64,000 nucleotides of DNA from NCBI GenBank assembly GCA_963675135.1, contig OY776124.1:21698066-21762065 (forward strand), in the 5' to 3' direction. The notes beneath the pieces were generated by a model. That model had not been told where the DNA came from, did not search any database, and worked only from the letters and a program-made list of their open reading frames with translations. The first letter of the stretch is position 1; every line of letters begins with the position of its first letter. Origin of the DNA: Galeopsis tetrahit. Taxonomy: Eukaryota > Streptophyta > Magnoliopsida > Lamiales > Lamiaceae. A program made the position numbers and the translations under genes. Below are positions 31,898 through 41,960 of this stretch, one piece after another.

Positions 31898-33189
31898 TTA
31901 GCAATGGAAGCACATCACACATCCACAACAATTAGGCCACCCGAACATATTATCCATATTTAAAGCCTAAGATGTACATGTATATCAAGTCAATAGATGA
32001 ACGTGCTTGGAGGACTTTACTTACAGGTTATGATGTACCAAAGATCCAAATCAACACATCAACATCCCCACCAAAAAGAAGGAAAAATCAATTTCAACCA
32101 AGGTTATCAAAAAGTGAAGGTAAACCAATGTATGATCTTTAATATAGAAAATCAGTTAAATGCATGTTCTGAATACGGTCTTTATGAAAATTAATGTGCC
32201 AATACTAGACTTAAGCAAAAACTGAATTTTAGTACTACCTTAAGTGATGAATCAGATGATGAATTTGATGATTCAAAAGATGTTGAAATCTCTTTTCATA
32301 CAAAGATTGATTATGATGATTCTTTAGATGATGATCTGGATGATACAAATTCTGATGTTGCACATGATGTCATAACATCTATGGTAACATCAAAACAGAG
32401 TCACCATAATTTGAATTGTTTTAATGGATTTGTTGATGATGTAGGCATAAGGATTGATGATTCTAAATACCGAAAGTTGTTAGATAATTGTAACTCTCAG
32501 AAACTCGCTCTTAATTCTTTGAACAAAGAGAATGAGAATCTGAAAGGAACAATTACGAAGCTAGAAGTCATACATACCCGAAGAGATTTTGAAGTTTGTA
32601 AATTGAAGGAGAAATTGATCACCTCTACTTTAAGTTTCATAAAATTTTCTAAGAGTGCTTCTGATATATGTTATAGTTATTGGTAAATCTGATAATTGTG
32701 GTATACGTTATGATGGTGAAACTGCTTCTATATCTATTTTTTTTTTTAAATACTGTGAAATTTGTGAAGGCAAATGTTAAAAACATTTGTTGTAACATCT
32801 GCACAAGTATATTTTCACCAAGTCAAAAACATTGAAAAGAAGTTTGTATGTCATTATTTTTCTAAAACTGATCATATTTGTCCTTATTGCATGAAAATGT
32901 TTGATGATCTGAGATATGAGAAAATGTTACCTAAAAAGATGTCACATCCTATGAAACATTTTCTGAAATCTGCATGAAAATTTAATGTTATCTTTAATGT
33001 TGTTCACACTTCCTTGAAAGCATGTTTACTTGGTCAATGATATTTTAATAGTGGTTGTTATCTAGACATATGACAAGACAAATTGACTAATTATCTTATT
33101 ATGTTACTGTAAATGGTGGATATGTTACATATGGTGGAGGTTCAAAAGGAAAAATCATTGGAAAAGGAACTTTAAATGTCGAAGGTTTT
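31898..33189 (+). pseudogene. Copia element B internal relic (gag and protease remnants)
   Basis: Just after the primer binding site, gag starts MEAHHT... and the phrase DERAWRTLLTGYD (about 31995-32030) matches the gag at 3549-2672; a deletion follows. A coiled-coil gag C-terminal segment is readable at 32381-32686 (SKYRKLLDNCNSQKLALNSL). A Cys/His segment, CHYFSKTDHICPYC, is at about 32845. Remnants of the protease and after (SGC..RHMTRQ, GKIIGKGTLNVEGFPKL) come just before the 3' LTR. Multiple frameshifts are present, and integrase, RT and RNase H are gone. Confidence 0.75.
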
Positions 33190-33638
33190 CCTAAGCTTAA
33201 GAATTAATTGTCATTGGCATTATCTTGTCGTTGTACCGAAGAATACAAACTTCCTGTACAACATAGACTTTTCTATACTTCTTTGGTAGATAGATCATAG
33301 AGTTAGATTAATTCTTGATAGTGTTTTACACTTAAGCCATCTTTAGACTAGTTATATTATCGAGTCTTGTTTCCGTTGTGAATATTTGTTCACACAACAT
33401 TTGTATTCACTCATTGATTAGTGAAAGTTTAACCATGAGGCTCACGCATAGATTTTAAATTAAAATCTATGTAAAATTTATTTCCATTGTGTTCATTTTA
33501 TTTTTAGTGTTTTAGTCTAACGCTGTGTCTGTCATTTCTGATATTCTATTTGAATTAATGTTACATCATTTGTCTTAACATTAAGTGTAACATTGTTCTG
33601 TTTTTCACTTAAACACTAGTAGCTAAACCACACTTTCA
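33190..33638 (+). repeat. Partial 3' LTR of Copia element B
   Basis: About 450 bp matching the 3' half of the LTR at 30830-31828 (for example CTTCCTGTACAACATAGACT), ending CACACTTTCA. The 5' half of this LTR and the polypurine tract are missing, so the internal deletion extends into the LTR. Confidence 0.85.
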
Positions 33639-34285
33639 CATTCCAAATTAGAAAATTCAATGCAGATCACACATGTGCCTGGAGTTATCATGTTCAGAAT
33701 GTGAAATGTGGATGGTTGGCAAAGATGTATGAGTAAGATTTAAGGATAGAACCAAACAAAGAAGTTAGTGGGTTGAAGAATCAAGCTATGAAAAAACTTG
33801 GGTGTTACATCTCTCACCACCAAGCATACTGGGCAAAACAGAAAATAGTGAAGGCAATTGAAGGACATGTCACTGATCAATACACCAAATTGTGTGACTA
33901 TTTGGCCACCTTAAAGGAAAAGAATCATGGTTCAACGGTCATAATGAAGATGGAGCAAACATGTGCTGGTAACAAATTCTCAAAGTTATTATGTTTTATG
34001 AGACTTTGCTTAATTTGTTTATGCTATTTGGATTGATGTTTTGTGATACTCTGTTTTGGATTGTTATTTTGGATGTTATTTGGATTGGATCTTCATTTAT
34101 GTTTTAATATACTCTGTTTTGGTATTTTGATTGTTGTTTGAATGTTTCTTCATATTTATGTTTATGTGAATGTGATGTGAGACTATATTTGATATATAAA
34201 CAACATTTCATTGAAAATTACCTTAAACTAAGGTTGTTGTTGTGGTTACATTACATGCATATAAGTAGGAAACTTAGGATTACAT

Positions 34286-34735
34286 TCACCCTATGAACTT
34301 GAACATCATGGGTAGAACACAGAACATTAGGGCAATGATAAGAAAAGTTTTCTCCTTCTTTAGTTGTTCAATTTGTCCAGCTTGAAAGGCTATATCTGAT
34401 TCCTATTAGTCAGATGTATCCTTAAATATTTCTACAACTTGTTTTGTTTGATTCAACTTGTTCAGGAGGTCTTGGTTTTCAACCAAGAGTGAGTCGATTC
34501 TCCTCATCATGCCCAGAAACATTCCGTATGGATACATTCCTTGCACGTGAATTTTGTTATCATCGGCCCAAACAAAAAAAGAGCATCCAACACCACTTAA
34601 TTAGTGAATCTGAACAGGTATAAAACAACCTACCTCTGCTTTTTTCTTGCTTCGAAATGCACATACGAGCTTCTTTCCACAATGGCATACCACATTTTTC
34701 ATCATGGATATGTGGAGGATGAATACATTTTTCAT
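34286..34735 (-). pseudogene. GRF-type zinc-finger protein carried in the Mutator-like element
   Basis: On the minus strand, a first exon from 34735 encodes CHCGKKLVCAFRSKKKAE, the first half of a GRF zinc finger, and ends at a GT donor after 34634. Downstream, GCSFFVWADDN supplies the second half of the finger (the F-x-W-x-D signature). A coiled coil follows (RRIDSLLVENQDLLNKLNQ), then two adjacent stops after KDTSD, a readable continuation (QAGQIEQLKKEKT) and a hydrophobic C-terminal tail (FLIIALMFCVLPMMF) ending at 34286. GRF finger, coiled coil and C-terminal membrane anchor is a known plant protein layout. It lies antisense to the transposase. The exon junction is not clean and the stops indicate a decayed gene. 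Confidence 0.7.
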
Positions 34736-35019
34736 TGTTTTTTGGTGTTTGTGGAAGTGAATTGAAAAATTAGGGTTGGAGGGTGTATATATAGAGGAAA
34801 ATTGGTGGTCGATTTTCCCTCCAACAAGTAAGAAAATCCCTCCAAATTATGTTTTAGGCATAAATTTCCGCGCCAAAATGGGAAAATAATTACCTGAACC
34901 AATATCGCTAAGGTTAACTAACGATTGGCTAACTTTGAGACCAAATGTATCAAAATTTACCCCTTCAGGACCAAAAACATGAGTGGTCGCGAATGTGGGA
35001 CTAAAAACGCACTTTTTTC

Positions 35020-36222
35020 ATAGATGATGTTTTACACCAACTCTATTTGATTTCTTAACTCAAAAGCGAAAGGAAAACATCCCAGTTATTTCGTTGTTAT
35101 TATATATGAAATTTTTTATCTCATTTAAAAGTCAAAATTATAGTGAGACGTGAAATCAGTTTATATATTTAATTTTCTAACATTCCTATCAATTGGATTA
35201 TCACCTCTACCCTTCAAAAGGAGACACATTGAATAGAAAATTTAATATAGTTGAAATTTGTTTTTAACGGGAATTGAATTCAGGTCGTATGGCGTGACCT
35301 TAAGACTCTAATACAATAAAAGAATTTTGCATTATTTAAAAATTTGAACTTGTAAAGATATATATATATATTGAAATCAATTCATATATTTAATTCTCTA
35401 ACAATATAATTATATCTTTCCCCATAAAGTCATATATGGCCCTTAGAATCATGCACAAAGCTATGGACCCAACTTCTTCTTCAATTACTATTTTTTCTTT
35501 ATTTTGATAATATTCAAAATATGTACTCTTTCTTTTTCTATAAGATTCCATAACTTTTGAACACGAGTTTTAATGTATAAATTGTTTATTAATATTATAA
35601 AAGATAAGGGTAAAGGTGAAGATACTAAAGACTTTTCAATTTTATAAGTAGTAAATATATATGTTTTTTTAATGTAAATAAAGTGATATATTTAATGTAA
35701 TATTGATTTTTTTTTTAGAGATTGTTAAAATGCTCATTTACTATTTTAAATAAAGGACACTAAAAATACAAATAAAAGATTCATTGGATAGGGAAGGAGT
35801 AATAGATAATCTAATCCACCTCCCCCATAGTCTAAGGACCTATTACGGCTTTTTCTTCAATTTCTACTTTTTATTTATTTTGATAATATCCAAAATATGT
35901 ACTCCCTCTTTTTCTTACATAAGAATTCATAACTTACCAGTTTTAATGTATGAATTGTTTATTAATATTATAAAAGATAAAGGTAAGTGAGGATGAGAAT
36001 ATTAATGACTTTTCAATTTTATGAGTAGTAAATATATTTTTTAGTGTGAATAAAGTGATGTCATTTAATGTAATATTGAGTTGTTTTGAGTGGATAGTTA
36101 AAACATTTTTAACTATTTTAAATATAAATCATTAAATAAAAGACACTAACAATAAATAAAAAGGAGCTAATAGATAGGGAAGGAGTAATAGAAAATCTAA
36201 TCCACAGCCTATAGTCCTATAC
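35020..36222. other. Upstream region of BAHD copy 2, with a large direct duplication
   Basis: No gene. A segment of about 340 bp at roughly 35485-35835 recurs at about 35860-36215 (offset about 376 bp). Shared words include CAAAATATGTACTC, ATTGTTTATTAATATTATAA and GGGAAGGAGTAATAGA. The second copy ends about 70 bp before the BAHD start codon, so it includes the presumed promoter. Confidence 0.65.
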
Positions 36223-36232
36223 TATATATATT
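36222..36232 (+). promoter_or_regulatory. Likely TATA box of BAHD copy 2
   Basis: CTATATATATT about 55-65 bp before the start codon, immediately 3' of the duplicated segment. It is the counterpart of the AT tract before copy 1. Confidence 0.4.
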
Positions 36233-36285
36233 GGGGTGTTGTATGAGAATATTTACATAAGCAGAAAAAAGAAATTGGAGTAAAC

Positions 36286-37569
36286 ATGTTAACCTCCGTG
36301 GTTATAGAACAACAAGTTGTGATCATTCCTTCAAACCCAACTCCAAATCACATTCTTCAGCTCTCTGCTTTAGATTCCCAACTTTTCTTTCGTTTCACCA
36401 CTGAAAGTTTACTTGTTTTCAAACCACACAAGGGAGTCGATAGAGCTAAAGTCACAGAAAATTTTAAATCGGCTTTGGGTCGGGCCCTCGTCCCTTACTA
36501 CCCATTAGCAGGGAGGCTCAGAGCCCGAGCCGATGGTTCTGGCCTGGAGGTTGATTGTCAAGCTCAGGGAGCGATTTTCATCAATGCAATTTCAAACTTG
36601 ACGGTTTTTGAATTTGTCGGAGCCCCAAAGCAGGTAGATCAGTGGAGAGAGTTCTTGTCGTTATACGTGACAGATGTACTTGAGGGGTCCCCGCCACTTG
36701 TAGTGCAGCTGACGTGGCTATCAGATGGAGGTGCCACGCTGGCTGTGGGGATTAGCCACTGCCTCGTTGACGGCACTGGCTACGGTCAATTCCTCAATTC
36801 TCTTTCCCAATTAGCTCTGGGTAAAGAACTGAACCCTAAACCAATTTGGAATCGTCATCTTTTAGGCCCGATTCTGTCTGGGTCGACTCATGATAGCTCT
36901 CTAAATCATCCCGAGTTCAGAAGTGTGGAGGACATTTCTGGGCTTACTTCTCGTTTCGAACAAGAAAAATTAATACCCACTTCCATCCTATTTGATGAAA
37001 ATATGTTAAACAAGTTAAAGAAATTAACAAAATCCACAGCATCATCATTTGATGTTCTCTCGGCTCATGTTTGGAGAAGTTGGGCTAGGGCACTAAACTT
37101 ACCCTCCAACCAAATAGTAAAACTTATCTTTACTGTAAATATAAGAAAACGAGTCAACCCGACTTTACCGAGTGGGTATTACGGAAATGCTTTTGTTTTT
37201 GGTTGTGCTGAAACAAGTGTTGGAGATTTGACCAAAAAAAATTTGGGATACGCAATAGAGTTGGTGGTTAGAGCTAAAGAAAGGGTGGGAGACAACTACG
37301 TGCGAGAGGTGGTGGAATCGGTTAGTTGGAATCGATACGGTGTTGACTCAGTATGCACGTTGATCATGACCCAATGGTCAAGGTCTGGAATGGATATTGA
37401 CTTTGGACTAGGGAATCTAGTTCATGTGGAGCCAGTTTGCTCGGGTAAGTTTTGCAAAATGGTTCCAATCTCTTCTGTGGCGAATTCATTTAAAGTCAAC
37501 TTAGCGATCCTCTCTAGTGCCGTCGATAAATACTTGTATTTTTTGGGAAAGAATTATGCTAAAATATGA
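36286..37569 (+). CDS. BAHD acyltransferase (copy 2)
   Basis: Single exon, 427 aa, no disruption. The HxxxD catalytic motif is HCLVD (residues 158-162), followed by GTGYG. The DFGWG-type motif is DFGLG (372-376), with Leu for Trp. It is paralogous to copy 1 along its length: both have VVIIPS.PTPNHILQLSALD, SALGRALVPYYPLAGR, GSGLEVDCQAQGA and NAFVFGCAETSVGDL. The predicted reaction is acyl transfer from an acyl-CoA to a hydroxyl or amine acceptor in the cytosol; acceptor and donor are unknown. The chosen ATG aligns with that of copy 1. The two genes are divergent and about 9.4 kb apart, with transposons between, consistent with a local inverted duplication. Confidence 0.94.
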   Translation: MLTSVVIEQQVVIIPSNPTPNHILQLSALDSQLFFRFTTESLLVFKPHKGVDRAKVTENFKSALGRALVPYYPLAGRLRARADGSGLEVDCQAQGAIFINAISNLTVFEFVGAPKQVDQWREFLSLYVTDVLEGSPPLVVQLTWLSDGGATLAVGISHCLVDGTGYGQFLNSLSQLALGKELNPKPIWNRHLLGPILSGSTHDSSLNHPEFRSVEDISGLTSRFEQEKLIPTSILFDENMLNKLKKLTKSTASSFDVLSAHVWRSWARALNLPSNQIVKLIFTVNIRKRVNPTLPSGYYGNAFVFGCAETSVGDLTKKNLGYAIELVVRAKERVGDNYVREVVESVSWNRYGVDSVCTLIMTQWSRSGMDIDFGLGNLVHVEPVCSGKFCKMVPISSVANSFKVNLAILSSAVDKYLYFLGKNYAKI

Positions 37570-39222
37570 TAATATTGTGTTTTTGTTGTAATAACTAATA
37601 TACCCCCCCTTTTGTCAAAAAAAAAAAAAAACTAATATACCCCCCCACTTGCATTTGCACGGTTTGTGGGTATAAACTAAATATTGTGTCAGTTGTTGCT
37701 GATGTCAATTATCAATCTATTGAAATAAAAATTGAGTATGTTTATTTATTTATTTTTTGTTCTGATACTCGTTTTTTTGTTTGTTATCAACTATACAACC
37801 AATAAGAACATGAAAAGACGAGAGAACCGAGTTTTTGGTTTTATTGCGGTTACAAATTTCAGCGTTTTGACATTTCACATTCCTGGTGAATTTATGAATT
37901 TTGTAATTCTCATTGCTTGTAATTACTCCCTCTGTCCCATTATTAATAGAATACTTTGTCAAAAATATTTGTTTCATTATTATTTAAATATTTGTCACTT
38001 ACTCTTCATTCCTAGCCTTTAGGGTATGTTTACTTTTGGTTTTAAAAACCAGATTTTGGATTTCAAGATCCAAAACTCGTTTTACTTTGGGATTTAAAAA
38101 TCGGTTTTCAAAATCCACTCAAAACCACCTATATCAAACATATTAATTTGACATAAAGTTATATCTATATAATATTGCTTCAATCATTATATTATTTCTC
38201 AACAATAATATAATAATACTATAATAATACAATAATATAATACATTTAATCATTACACACTTAACTAATCATTATAATCTCATCAAACAATAATATAATA
38301 ATATAAACTCATTCAATCTTACAACTTGATTTGACATAAAGTTAAATCTTTCACTATTCCAAAACCCAAAAGAAACACTCATATTACTATTCATTGGGAT
38401 TTCAAAAACCAGGATTTCAAAAACTCGATTTTTAAAACCACTCAAAGCCCAAAGTAAACACCCCCTTAAAGTTCTTTCTTAAACATTTTTTTTTTAGTTT
38501 TTACATATGAACAAAATATTTTATAGGAGAGATAAAGTAGAAATACACATAATATCCCTCTTAAAAGTCAACTTTACCGTATGTAATTCTCATTGCTGGT
38601 AATTATTTGTTTTGGTGATTCTCCGTGAGATTTTGGAACATCATTGTTTTGGAATAAATTTGAGGATCCTGCACTAATTTCCTTAATTTGAAAGATGAAT
38701 TTCTTATAAGGCCGCGACTAAATAAATTCTTGATTTTATTGTACATACTTCAATGGTTATATACACTACACCACATATGAAATATAATTTTATTTTTTAA
38801 AATTACTATAATCACCTCAATATTGGACCATTATAGTTTATACCATCCCTTACACAATCAAAAGAAGCTAGGTGCGAAATTCCTAGCAGTGAAGATGCAA
38901 GAATGTGAAAGAGTTGTCGATGATTCAATGTGAAATCTAACCAAAACTGAAAAAACATTTTAAATTGATCGAAACAATCAGCCCCAACACAAAAACTTAA
39001 AAACAAACCAAAATCTAGGAAGATTTGTCTGCAACATATATTACAAATAATAAAAAATTGTTGAAACAAAAAATTCCAAAAATCCCACTGACTTGAAACG
39101 ATGAAATCCCAGAAGGTTGATTTGTGAAAGCTCAGACTTGAGATCAACATATAGAGAATACCGATGAACTTAAACTCAGAAAAAATAAATTCGGACAAAA
39201 ACTAAACATCCAAATCTGTAAA
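37570..39222. other. Region downstream of BAHD copy 2
   Basis: Mostly non-coding. A direct repeat TGTAATTCTCATTGCT.GTAATTA is seen at about 37901 and again at about 38582; the DNA between includes a CCCTCTGTCCCATTA Stowaway-like end (37927) and the MITE at 38022-38465. A CCCCC-rich duplicated word (ACTAATATACCCCCCC) occurs twice at 37592-37650. No gene is supported in 38470-39222. Confidence 0.45.
38022..38465. mobile_element. Harbinger/Tourist-like MITE
   Basis: The left end is GGGTATGTTTACTTTTGG; the complement of the right end is GGGGGTGTTTACTTTGGG. TTA is present on both sides (38019-38021 and 38466-38468). It is 444 bp with no coding content. A decayed relative appears near 8215-8440. 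Confidence 0.7.
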
Positions 39223-39860
39223 CACTACAAAAAAAACTGATATTTAGAGACGGATTAGATACCATAAACATTGTATCTAAACAGATTAGAAACGAATTTT
39301 GGAACCATTTTCTATATGTTCCTAATCGCATGGTATCTAATGTTAGGAACGGTTTTCTAAATTCTATTTCTAATAAGAGACGGATTTGAGACCGTTTTTT
39401 TCGGTTTATAATGAGAGACGGAATTTGACGTACACCGAATATTCTCGTATCTAAACGATGAACGACTCGTTTTATATCCGGGTCAAAATTCTGTTTCAAA
39501 TGTCGTTTCATCTCTAAATCCGTATCTAAACGACCCGTTTTATATCCGGGTCAAAATTCCGTTTCAAATGTCATTTCGTCTCTAAATCCGTATCTAAACG
39601 ATAAACGACCCGTTTTACATCCGGGTCAAAAATCCGTCTATAATTTCGTTCTTAATTAGAAACGACGTTTTGCCGTCTCTAAATCCGTATCTAAACGACC
39701 CGTTTTATATCCGGGTCAAAATTCCGTTTCAAATGTCGTTTCGTCTCTAAATCCGTATCTAAACGATAAACGACCCGTTTTACATCCGGGTCAAAAATTC
39801 GTCTATAATTTCGTTCTTAATTAGAAACGACGTTTTGCCGTCTCTAAATCCGTATTACAA
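39223..39860. mobile_element. CACTA transposon left end (isolated)
   Basis: It starts CACTACAAAAAAAACTGATA, followed by many subterminal repeats with GAGACGGATT, TCTAAATCCGTATC and AACGACCCGTTTTA cores in both orientations. No matching TAGTG terminus follows within the next kilobases, so only one end survives. Within it is a 166-bp tandem duplication (39531-39696 and 39697 to about 39855). Confidence 0.7.
39531..39855 (+). repeat. 166-bp tandem duplication in CACTA subterminal DNA
   Basis: CGACCCGTTTTATATCCGGG occurs at 39531 and 39697, and the sequence between recurs almost unchanged (TCTATAATTTCGTTCTTAAT in both). It is nearly two complete units. Confidence 0.85.
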
Positions 39861-39865
39861 GGCAA

Positions 39866-40252
39866 AAATCTGTCTCCAAGAGTTAACAACCCAATCCCCA
39901 TTTCAAGCCTTTAATCCCCATTCCAAGCCCGCCTGCAACCACCCCCTCTCCAATTATTTAATCCCCATTCCAAGCCCGAATTGAACCCAGGTGGGCAAGT
40001 GTCTATTATTGAGCATCTGCCACTAGGACATATAACTCTTTTATTTTATCTTTTAATATTAATTGTATATGTATATTAATTTATTTCTTTTACGTGTATT
40101 TAAATTGTAACTTTTAAATTTGTAAATGTAATTTTTTTTTATTAATTTCTAAAAATTGTAATTACTCACCGCCGTCAATAAGCTGTAAAATATTAAGAAC
40201 TATGCATAGTTTAGACACTTTATTTTATTATAATAGTTTAACATATATAATT
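39866..40252. other. Non-coding stretch after the CACTA end
   Basis: It contains a short duplicated word, TTTAATCCCCATTCCAAGCC (about 39908 and 39958). On the minus strand, a tRNA-like fragment at about 39965-40033 has GTCCTAGTGGCAGATGC and GGTTCAATTC, which could be boxes A and B of a decayed SINE. Otherwise AT-rich. Confidence 0.3.
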
Positions 40253-40498
40253 GGGTTGGTCTGCTATGGACTCGAGTGCATGTTGTGCACCCTAGTTCAA
40301 GTTGCACTTTTTAGTTTACTAACTTACACTTTTTGGTAAATGGTGTTGCACTTTTTAATTATTAAACTGTATAATAATATTTTTAGTAATAATTGAAAAG
40401 TGCAACACCATTTATCAAAAAGTGTAAGTCAGTAAACTGAAAAGTGCACATGGACTAGGGTGCACAACATGCACTCGAGTGCATACTAGACTTTACCT
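40253..40498. mobile_element. Palindromic Mutator-type MITE (copy 2)
   Basis: A 246-bp element with perfect 9-bp duplications TATATAATT (40244-40252 and 40499-40507). It is nearly identical to the copy at 27426-27671, with the same length, terminal GGGTTGGTCTGCTATGGACT and internal hairpin. The sequence differences are mostly single bases in the arms. Confidence 0.94.
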
Positions 40499-41269
40499 AT
40501 ATAATTAATTGATTAATTTGTAACTTTAAAAATATATAAAAAAAAATTGTTATTGAATAATTTCAATTGTAAAAGTCGATCTTACTTTATAAATTAAAAT
40601 TAATTATTTAAATTACGTTTAATCTTCATCTACATCTTCTTCTTTTTCTTTTTCATCATATTCATCTTTGCAGCCGTTAAATCTACAAAGAGATTGAAAT
40701 CTCCCGCAATCTATTTACCTTTAATTTGCAAACAACGATTACGTGGTCCTCTGTCCTCCAAGATAGGCCAAAGTCTCATGTGCACCCAAGTACAGTGGTC
40801 CTCTGTCCTCCTAGACAGGCCAAAGTCTCATGTGCACCCAAGTACATTGTGTACTTGAGTGGACCTTGACCGGTCAACTGTTGACCGTTGATCAGTCAAT
40901 GGTCAAACTTTGAAAAAAAATCGATTTTTTTTTCGATTAGTTTTTATGAAAATGTGTATGTTAGTATATTGAAAAGTGCATCATCATTTTTTAATGAAAA
41001 GTGTATGTTACTATATTTCAAAAATTGGGTTTTGAACTTGTGACATTATGGTAAGACAATTCAAGGACAACACCAGGGTTATGATACCGTGTACTTGAGT
41101 ACACACTCCTACCCCCTGGATAGGTGCTAGGTGCAGTAGTATACTTGACACACTTGAATGACAAAATTTATATATTTGTTCCTATACCATTTATATCTTT
41201 TTTCCAAGGGAATCAATATCTTTTTTCCCAAGTGAATCGCATTTGAACAACACTAGGATATCCCAGATA
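40499..41269. other. Non-coding region with a 52-bp duplication
   Basis: GTGGTCCTCTGTCCTCC...ATGTGCACCCAAGTACA is repeated in tandem from 40743 to 40846 (period 52). The following 40850-41110 has a TTGACCGGTCAACTGTTGACC cluster and AAAAGTGCAT/AAAAGTGTAT words, reminiscent of the repeat region at 24540-25270. No gene is seen. Confidence 0.5.
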
Positions 41270-41730
41270 TTCTAAAATTATATTAAATATAGAAAAACTG
41301 GTACTAGTTAATATAGAAAAACTGGTAAAACTGGTACTAGGTGCTAAAATTAAATTAAATATAGAAAAATTGGTACTGGTACTAGTTAATATAGAAAAAC
41401 TGGTACTAGGTGCTAAAATTAAATTAAATATAGAAAAATTGGTACTAGGTGCTAAAATTAACCATGATAGGTGCAGTAGTATACTTGACACACTTGAATG
41501 ACAACATTTATATCTTTGTTCCTGAACAACAGATATCCCGGATATTCTACTTTAATGACTATAGTCTTTATTGGTAGTCCCTGAACAACAGATATCCCGG
41601 ATATTCTACTTTAATGACTATAGTCTTTATTGGTAGTCGATCTTCTTGATGCAAACTCGATGTATGAAATTTGTATCCATTGGTAGTCGATCTTCTTGAT
41701 GCAAACTCGATGTATGAAATTTGTATCCAA
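41270..41730 (+). repeat. Ladder of successive tandem duplications
   Basis: From 41270 to 41460, several units of GGTACTAGGTGCTAAAATTA and AATATAGAAAAACTGGTACT recur in different arrangements. An exact 59-bp duplication follows (41521-41579 and 41580-41638). Next comes a 50-bp unit (41639-41688) whose second copy is partial (41689 to about 41730). Each duplication starts where the previous one ends. No coding sequence. Confidence 0.85.
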
Positions 41731-41960
41731 TTAGTCCTGAATGAATTATGAATTTACTCAATATTATCTTGAGATTTACTCAATGTGACATTGATTCAAG
41801 GTGTTTGTCTACTTGGATTTAGTTATGTACGCGTATGTGTGTTCTAGATGCATGCGAAGAAAGTTATGTGTATATGTGTATGAACATGATAAATCTCATT
41901 TTTATACAATAATTTACTAAATTAAATGATAATTGTAATTTATAGTAGGCAAATTGATAA

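Larger units (their letters stand above)
30830..33638 (+). mobile_element. Copia element B, deletion derivative inserted in the Mutator transposase
   Basis: 5' LTR (30830-31828), primer binding site TGGTATCAGAGC (31831-31842), gag relic, a few protease-region remnants and a partial 3' LTR (about 33190-33638). Target duplication is CATTA (30825-30829) versus CATTC (33639-33643), 4 of 5 identical. Removing the element rejoins transposase homology within a few codons, which supports the boundaries. Most of pol is deleted. It is related to the inverted Copia element at 2667-4451. Confidence 0.85.
29720..34036 (+). pseudogene. MURA-type (Mutator) transposase, interrupted and truncated
   Basis: Pieces before the Copia insertion: an N-terminal part from 29720 (MDRLCEQLGYTGDKKYYRLN), a repetitive acidic linker with in-frame stops (about 29930-30240, VVEKE.EVF repeats), an acidic stretch, and the MuDR-domain start (about 30600-30829) with FFLEQTFAT.FLFKDAI, KNDGRRIYARRQK and, after a frameshift, INALKIVGEEA. 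After the insertion, from 33639: FQIRKFNADHTC, WLAKMYE, then (33773-34036) SHHQAYWAKQKIVKAIEGH, DQYTKLCDYLATL and NHGSTVIMKMEQ. These are consecutive blocks of plant MURA proteins. The DDE catalytic core and SWIM finger, which should follow, are missing. Confidence 0.85.
29053..35019 (+). mobile_element. Mutator-like element with broken transposase and a second gene
   Basis: Terminal inverted repeats of at least 60 bp: the left reads GAGAGAAATGCATTTTTGGTCCCA and then CGACCACTCATGTTTTTGGTCC; the complement of the right end reads GAAAAAAGTGCGTTTTTAGTCCCA and then CGACCACTCATGTTTTTGGTCC. No clean 9-bp duplication remains. Inside are a MURA-type transposase split by a Copia insertion (30830-33638), a deletion after the transposase N-terminal half, and an antisense GRF zinc-finger gene (34286-34735). 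Without the Copia insertion it is about 3.2 kb. Confidence 0.82.

Noticed and set aside
29053..35019. A 9-bp target duplication for the large Mutator-like element
   Set aside because: Flanks TATTGATGA and ATAGATGATG are similar in composition but do not align as a clean duplication.
38812..39511. Two minus-strand frames over 110 codons near the orphan CACTA end
   Set aside because: The right one is translated CACTA subterminal repeat; the left one has no recognisable domain and no upstream gene structure.
39965..40033. Possible tRNA gene or SINE on the minus strand
   Set aside because: Box A- and B-like words are present but no cloverleaf, terminal repeat or poly(A) end is convincing; left as a remark only. 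Similar weak traces at 27066-27125 and 35276-35330 were dropped too.
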